Shown here: one piece after another, positions 61,466 to 64,000 of the stretch
Layout of the letters: every line of letters begins with the position of its first letter
Position numbering within the stretch: the stretch's first letter is position 1
Origin: Seonamhaeicola sp. S2-3
GTDB lineage: Bacteria > Bacteroidota > Bacteroidia > Flavobacteriales > Flavobacteriaceae
Assembly: GCF_001971785.1 (NCBI RefSeq)
Contig: NZ_CP019389.1
Coordinates: forward strand, 259,001 to 323,000
Direction: 5' to 3'
Length of the DNA stretch: 64,000 bases
Position numbers and translations under genes: made by a program
The notes under the pieces: model-generated
What the model was told of the DNA's origin: nothing
Databases searched by the model: none
Seen by the model: the letters and a program-made list of their open reading frames with translations, nothing else

Positions 61466-62482
61466 TTACACAAACAAACGCTTTTTAATTTCTCTAGCTT
61501 TTAATCTTATAACAAAAAGCATTTCTTTTTTAGGTAATTTAAAAAACATCTGTTTTCTCCATTTTTTATCAATACCAACAGCATTTTTTTTGAAATAGAA
61601 ATAAAACACAGAAATTCTAAGTATACTCTGTAATACTTTTAATAACTCTTTCTGTGAATAAACTTGCTGTTTAATATTCAATTTACTTAATGCCTTCAAC
61701 CAATCAAAAAACAACTTAACTTCATCTACTTCAACGTATTGATTTAACAACAACATTTTAGTTATTAATTTATCAGAATATAATTCGGTGTTATATTTAA
61801 GTTTTTTAAACAAAAATAATTTTATTGGAATGTCGGCTTTTATTTGGAATCCCTTATGAACATGTGTTACTTGATTATTATGAACCCGATAATAATATAG
61901 TACCTCTTGAATATTGTAAAATTTGCAACTCCAAGCAATTCTTGCCCAAAAATCGTAATCTTCAACATGTACTCTACTTGTATCAAATTTATATTCACTA
62001 ACAGCTTTTCTTTCTAACATTACAGCCCCCATACTCATAGAACAATGTAATAACATTCTAGCAACAATTTCATCATGAAACTCTTTATGCTTTATAGTTT
62101 TGTTTACATTTCCAAATTGTTGCAACCAACACCCACAGGCTTTTATCTCTGGGTTATTTTGCAAAACATTAAGTTGTTTTTCAAATCTATTTAAAACGTT
62201 AATATCATCGCCATCCATTCTAGCAATATATTGCCCTTTGGCTTCTTTAAAACCTATATTCAAACTATCAATAAGGCCTTTATTCTGTTGCTTTTCAATG
62301 ATTCGTATTCTGTCATCTTTAAAATCTTTAACAATCTTTAAAGTATCATCTGTTGAACAGTCATCAATAACTAATACTTCAAAATCTTGTATGGTTTGAT
62401 TTAAAACAGAATCTAAAGCTTCCTTTATAAAAGGCGCAACGTTATAAACAGGAAGTACAACAGATATTAAGGGTGTTTTCAT
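61466..62482 (-). CDS. GT2 family glycosyltransferase
   Basis: A 338-residue GT-A enzyme with ISVVLPVYNVAPFIKEALDS, IDDCSTDDTLKIV, GQYIARMDGDDINVLNRFEK and HVEDYDFWARIAWSCKFYNI. Again it belongs to the YIARMDxDD subgroup with 52821 and 59456. The C-terminus is basic and helical. It overlaps the preceding GT2 gene by 4 bp. Donor unknown. Confidence 0.93.
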   Translation of the reverse strand: MKTPLISVVLPVYNVAPFIKEALDSVLNQTIQDFEVLVIDDCSTDDTLKIVKDFKDDRIRIIEKQQNKGLIDSLNIGFKEAKGQYIARMDGDDINVLNRFEKQLNVLQNNPEIKACGCWLQQFGNVNKTIKHKEFHDEIVARMLLHCSMSMGAVMLERKAVSEYKFDTSRVHVEDYDFWARIAWSCKFYNIQEVLYYYRVHNNQVTHVHKGFQIKADIPIKLFLFKKLKYNTELYSDKLITKMLLLNQYVEVDEVKLFFDWLKALSKLNIKQQVYSQKELLKVLQSILRISVFYFYFKKNAVGIDKKWRKQMFFKLPKKEMLFVIRLKAREIKKRLFV

Positions 62483-63402
62483 ATCCTGCCCAATATTAAA
62501 ACTATTAAACTTTTTATTTTAAACGGCAACTTATGGAATGGATACGCTATAAAAGCCTTGTATAACAAATAGTATTGAGAACATTTTTTATTAGAAAATT
62601 TAAGACGTTCAAACCGTTTTATGTAATAATTAGAAGCTAATGTCTTTATATAACTTTTAGAAAAGTTATCAATTTTAAGGCGCAGCTTTTTCCGTCGTTT
62701 ATAGGCATTAACTATGGCATAAAAATGCCAATATTCGGCTTTATAAAGGTTCTCATTATTTGAAATACTATGTTCATGCACTCTATAGCGATACAAAACC
62801 TTATCTAAAAACAAATGCTTACCCTGTTCTTCTAGTTTGTAATACAAATCTTGATCAACTGCCCGTTTCATAAAAGGATTTATGCCTCCAGATTGTGTAT
62901 ATGCTTCTTGTTTAAAAGTAGCAAAATGAGTTAGTGCTCCCTTAGCATAGGTTAAATACGATTTTCCTTTAGGAATGTTACTTCCATAAAGACTTGGTTT
63001 AGTAAAATTCATTTCTAAATCAACAAACTCATATTTTGAGGTAACTATAGCAACATCTTTATTTTTAAGGTGTGCCTTAACCATAACCGCCAAAGCATCT
63101 GGAACCAAGGCATCATCAGGATCTAAAAAACCCAACAATTCACCTTTTGCAAAAGTTGCACACGCATGCTTAGTATAACCACAGCCTTTATTGGTTTCAT
63201 TTAAATATAATGTAAACCTATCATCACCTTTTATCAAATTATTAATAATTTCAATAGAATCATCTGTTGAAGCATCATCAACAATAATAGCCTCCCAATG
63301 GCTATAAGTTTGTGACACGATACTTTTATAGCAATCCTTAAAAAAATGTCCGTTATTATAATGGGCTATGAGAATAGAAAACAGAGGTTCATGCATAAGC
63401 AA
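62479..63402 (-). CDS. GT2 family glycosyltransferase
   Basis: A 307-residue GT-A enzyme: FSILIAHYNNGHFFKDCYKS, IVDDASTDDSIEII, GELLGFLDPDDALVPDALAV with DPDD, and MKRAVDQDLYYKLEEQGKHL with the DQD region. It is the first glycosyltransferase of the locus, lying 55 bp downstream of the small ORF at 63458. The C-terminus is basic. Donor unknown. Confidence 0.93.
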   Translation of the reverse strand: MLMHEPLFSILIAHYNNGHFFKDCYKSIVSQTYSHWEAIIVDDASTDDSIEIINNLIKGDDRFTLYLNETNKGCGYTKHACATFAKGELLGFLDPDDALVPDALAVMVKAHLKNKDVAIVTSKYEFVDLEMNFTKPSLYGSNIPKGKSYLTYAKGALTHFATFKQEAYTQSGGINPFMKRAVDQDLYYKLEEQGKHLFLDKVLYRYRVHEHSISNNENLYKAEYWHFYAIVNAYKRRKKLRLKIDNFSKSYIKTLASNYYIKRFERLKFSNKKCSQYYLLYKAFIAYPFHKLPFKIKSLIVLILGRI

Positions 63403-63457
63403 TACGTATCTTGCTAAAATATAAATTATAATTAAAAATTTAATAGAATATATAACC

Positions 63458-63658
63458 TTAACTAGCTTTAGTATGCTCTAAACACGCCCATACATCTTCA
63501 CGGTCTAACATAAAATAATCACAATACGCTTTTATACTTATATAGCGGGTATGAGGCAAGTTATATTCTTCCCTAATATCTTTCATGATTTTTAGGGCTC
63601 CCTTATCACTTACCTCATTTAAACGCTCTATATGTTCTCTATATAAGTATAAACGCAC
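63458..63658 (-). CDS. Small hypothetical protein at the head of the glycan locus
   Basis: A 66-residue protein (MRLYLYREHIERLNEVSDKG) with a helical, mixed-charge sequence and no signal peptide or membrane segment. The part IKAYCDYFMLDREDVWACLE resembles a small helix-turn-helix-like or adaptor fold, but I do not recognise a family. It is the first gene of the minus-strand block and is preceded by a fair promoter box (63679-63686), so it could be a leader gene with a regulatory role. That is inference from position. Confidence 0.6.
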   Translation of the reverse strand: MRLYLYREHIERLNEVSDKGALKIMKDIREEYNLPHTRYISIKAYCDYFMLDREDVWACLEHTKAS

Positions 63659-63678
63659 AGTCTAGTTTCAATGTCTTA

Positions 63679-63686
63679 CAAAAATA
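63679..63686 (-). promoter_or_regulatory. -7 box before the glycan locus
   Basis: The minus strand reads TATTTTTG (TAnnTTTG) 20 nt upstream of the ATG at 63658. A TTG upstream is about 25 nt away, a little farther than usual. It is the best candidate for the main promoter of the block. Nothing else was seen in 63687-63886. Confidence 0.5.
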
Positions 63687-63886
63687 ATACATGATATTAA
63701 TGCTTTCGTAACAACTTATTAGCAACTATTAACAAGAATACACACAACCAATTGTTTATCAATACATTAAAAACTTATAAACAATAAAAAGTCAATAATT
63801 TTTTAAATAAAAAATTCAAAAAAGAACTCACACAAAACCTTTATAACCAATCTTTTAAAACTGAGATTACTCACCCCATCCCCCTC

Positions 63887-64000
63887 TCACTTCTCACCTC
63901 TCACTTCTCACCACTCACTTCTCACCTCTCACCATTCACCACTCACCATTCACCATTCACTCCTCACCTCTCACCATTCACCATTCACTCCTCACCTCTC
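63887..64000. repeat. Heptamer TCACnnn tandem array, continuing past the window
   Basis: From 63887 the sequence is 16 consecutive 7-base units, each starting TCAC and ending TTC, CTC, CAC, CAT or TCC, then TC at the window edge. The phase is perfect throughout. It lies about 230 bp upstream of the glycan locus. It is not a plausible coding region. Confidence 0.95.

Noticed and set aside
33396-63658. Complete legionaminic or pseudaminic acid pathway
   Set aside because: Only NeuB, NeuC and NeuA type genes are seen; the bacillosamine or PseB-type steps are absent from the window.

Overview
The window looks like a chromosomal segment of a Flavobacteriaceae bacterium (Bacteroidota). The DNA is AT-rich. 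Many genes are preceded by the Bacteroidota -7 promoter box TAnnTTTG. Gene content is typical of the family: a PorV-like type IX secretion outer-membrane protein, a DUF4105/Lnb-type protein, a SulP permease, a cyclophilin-FKBP fusion, DUF6090, DUF808, and the kdsD-tatC-lptB run. No rRNA, tRNA, CRISPR array, phage or intact transposon was seen.

Positions 1 to about 33,400 are mostly housekeeping. In order they hold: the end of yaaA; an orphan HEPN-like gene; a PASTA protein with an RluD-type pseudouridine synthase; ddl and coaD; a SulP transporter with a small STAS-like protein; a Nudix hydrolase; pyrE; birA; rsfS and ftsH; a lipid operon (LUD protein, cdsA, psd, acyl-CoA-binding protein); valS; a PlsC-like acyltransferase; a BASS transporter and small redox, acetyltransferase and DinB genes; a PPIase fusion; an orphan DUF6090 gene; recQ; kdsD-tatC-lptB; DUF808; pssA; and the PorV-like/DUF4105 pair. 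cdsA, psd and pssA together give the route from phosphatidate to phosphatidylserine and phosphatidylethanolamine.

Positions 33,396 to 63,658 form one co-directional block on the minus strand with about 25 genes, mostly overlapping or closely spaced. It is a surface polysaccharide locus: an initiating polyprenyl-phosphate sugar transferase (last gene), an O-antigen polymerase/ligase-like membrane protein, about 17 probable glycosyltransferases, WecB, a NeuB-NeuC-NeuA nonulosonic-acid module, an AsnB-type amidotransferase, an O-acyltransferase and an FkbM methyltransferase. The predicted product is a complex acidic glycan carrying a sialic-acid-like sugar. neuA carries a one-base frameshift as given. 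No Wzx flippase or export gene is in the window.

The most unusual signals are non-coding. A 60-bp promoter-leader element is shared without gaps (45/60 identical) by the HEPN-like and DUF6090 orphan genes. In the second copy it overlaps a nested inverted repeat with attC-like ends, and a related motif follows the gene, so a cassette-like unit is possible. A 340-bp array of TCGAAG repeats sits inside the glycan locus. A heptamer TCACnnn array runs off the right edge just upstream of that locus.
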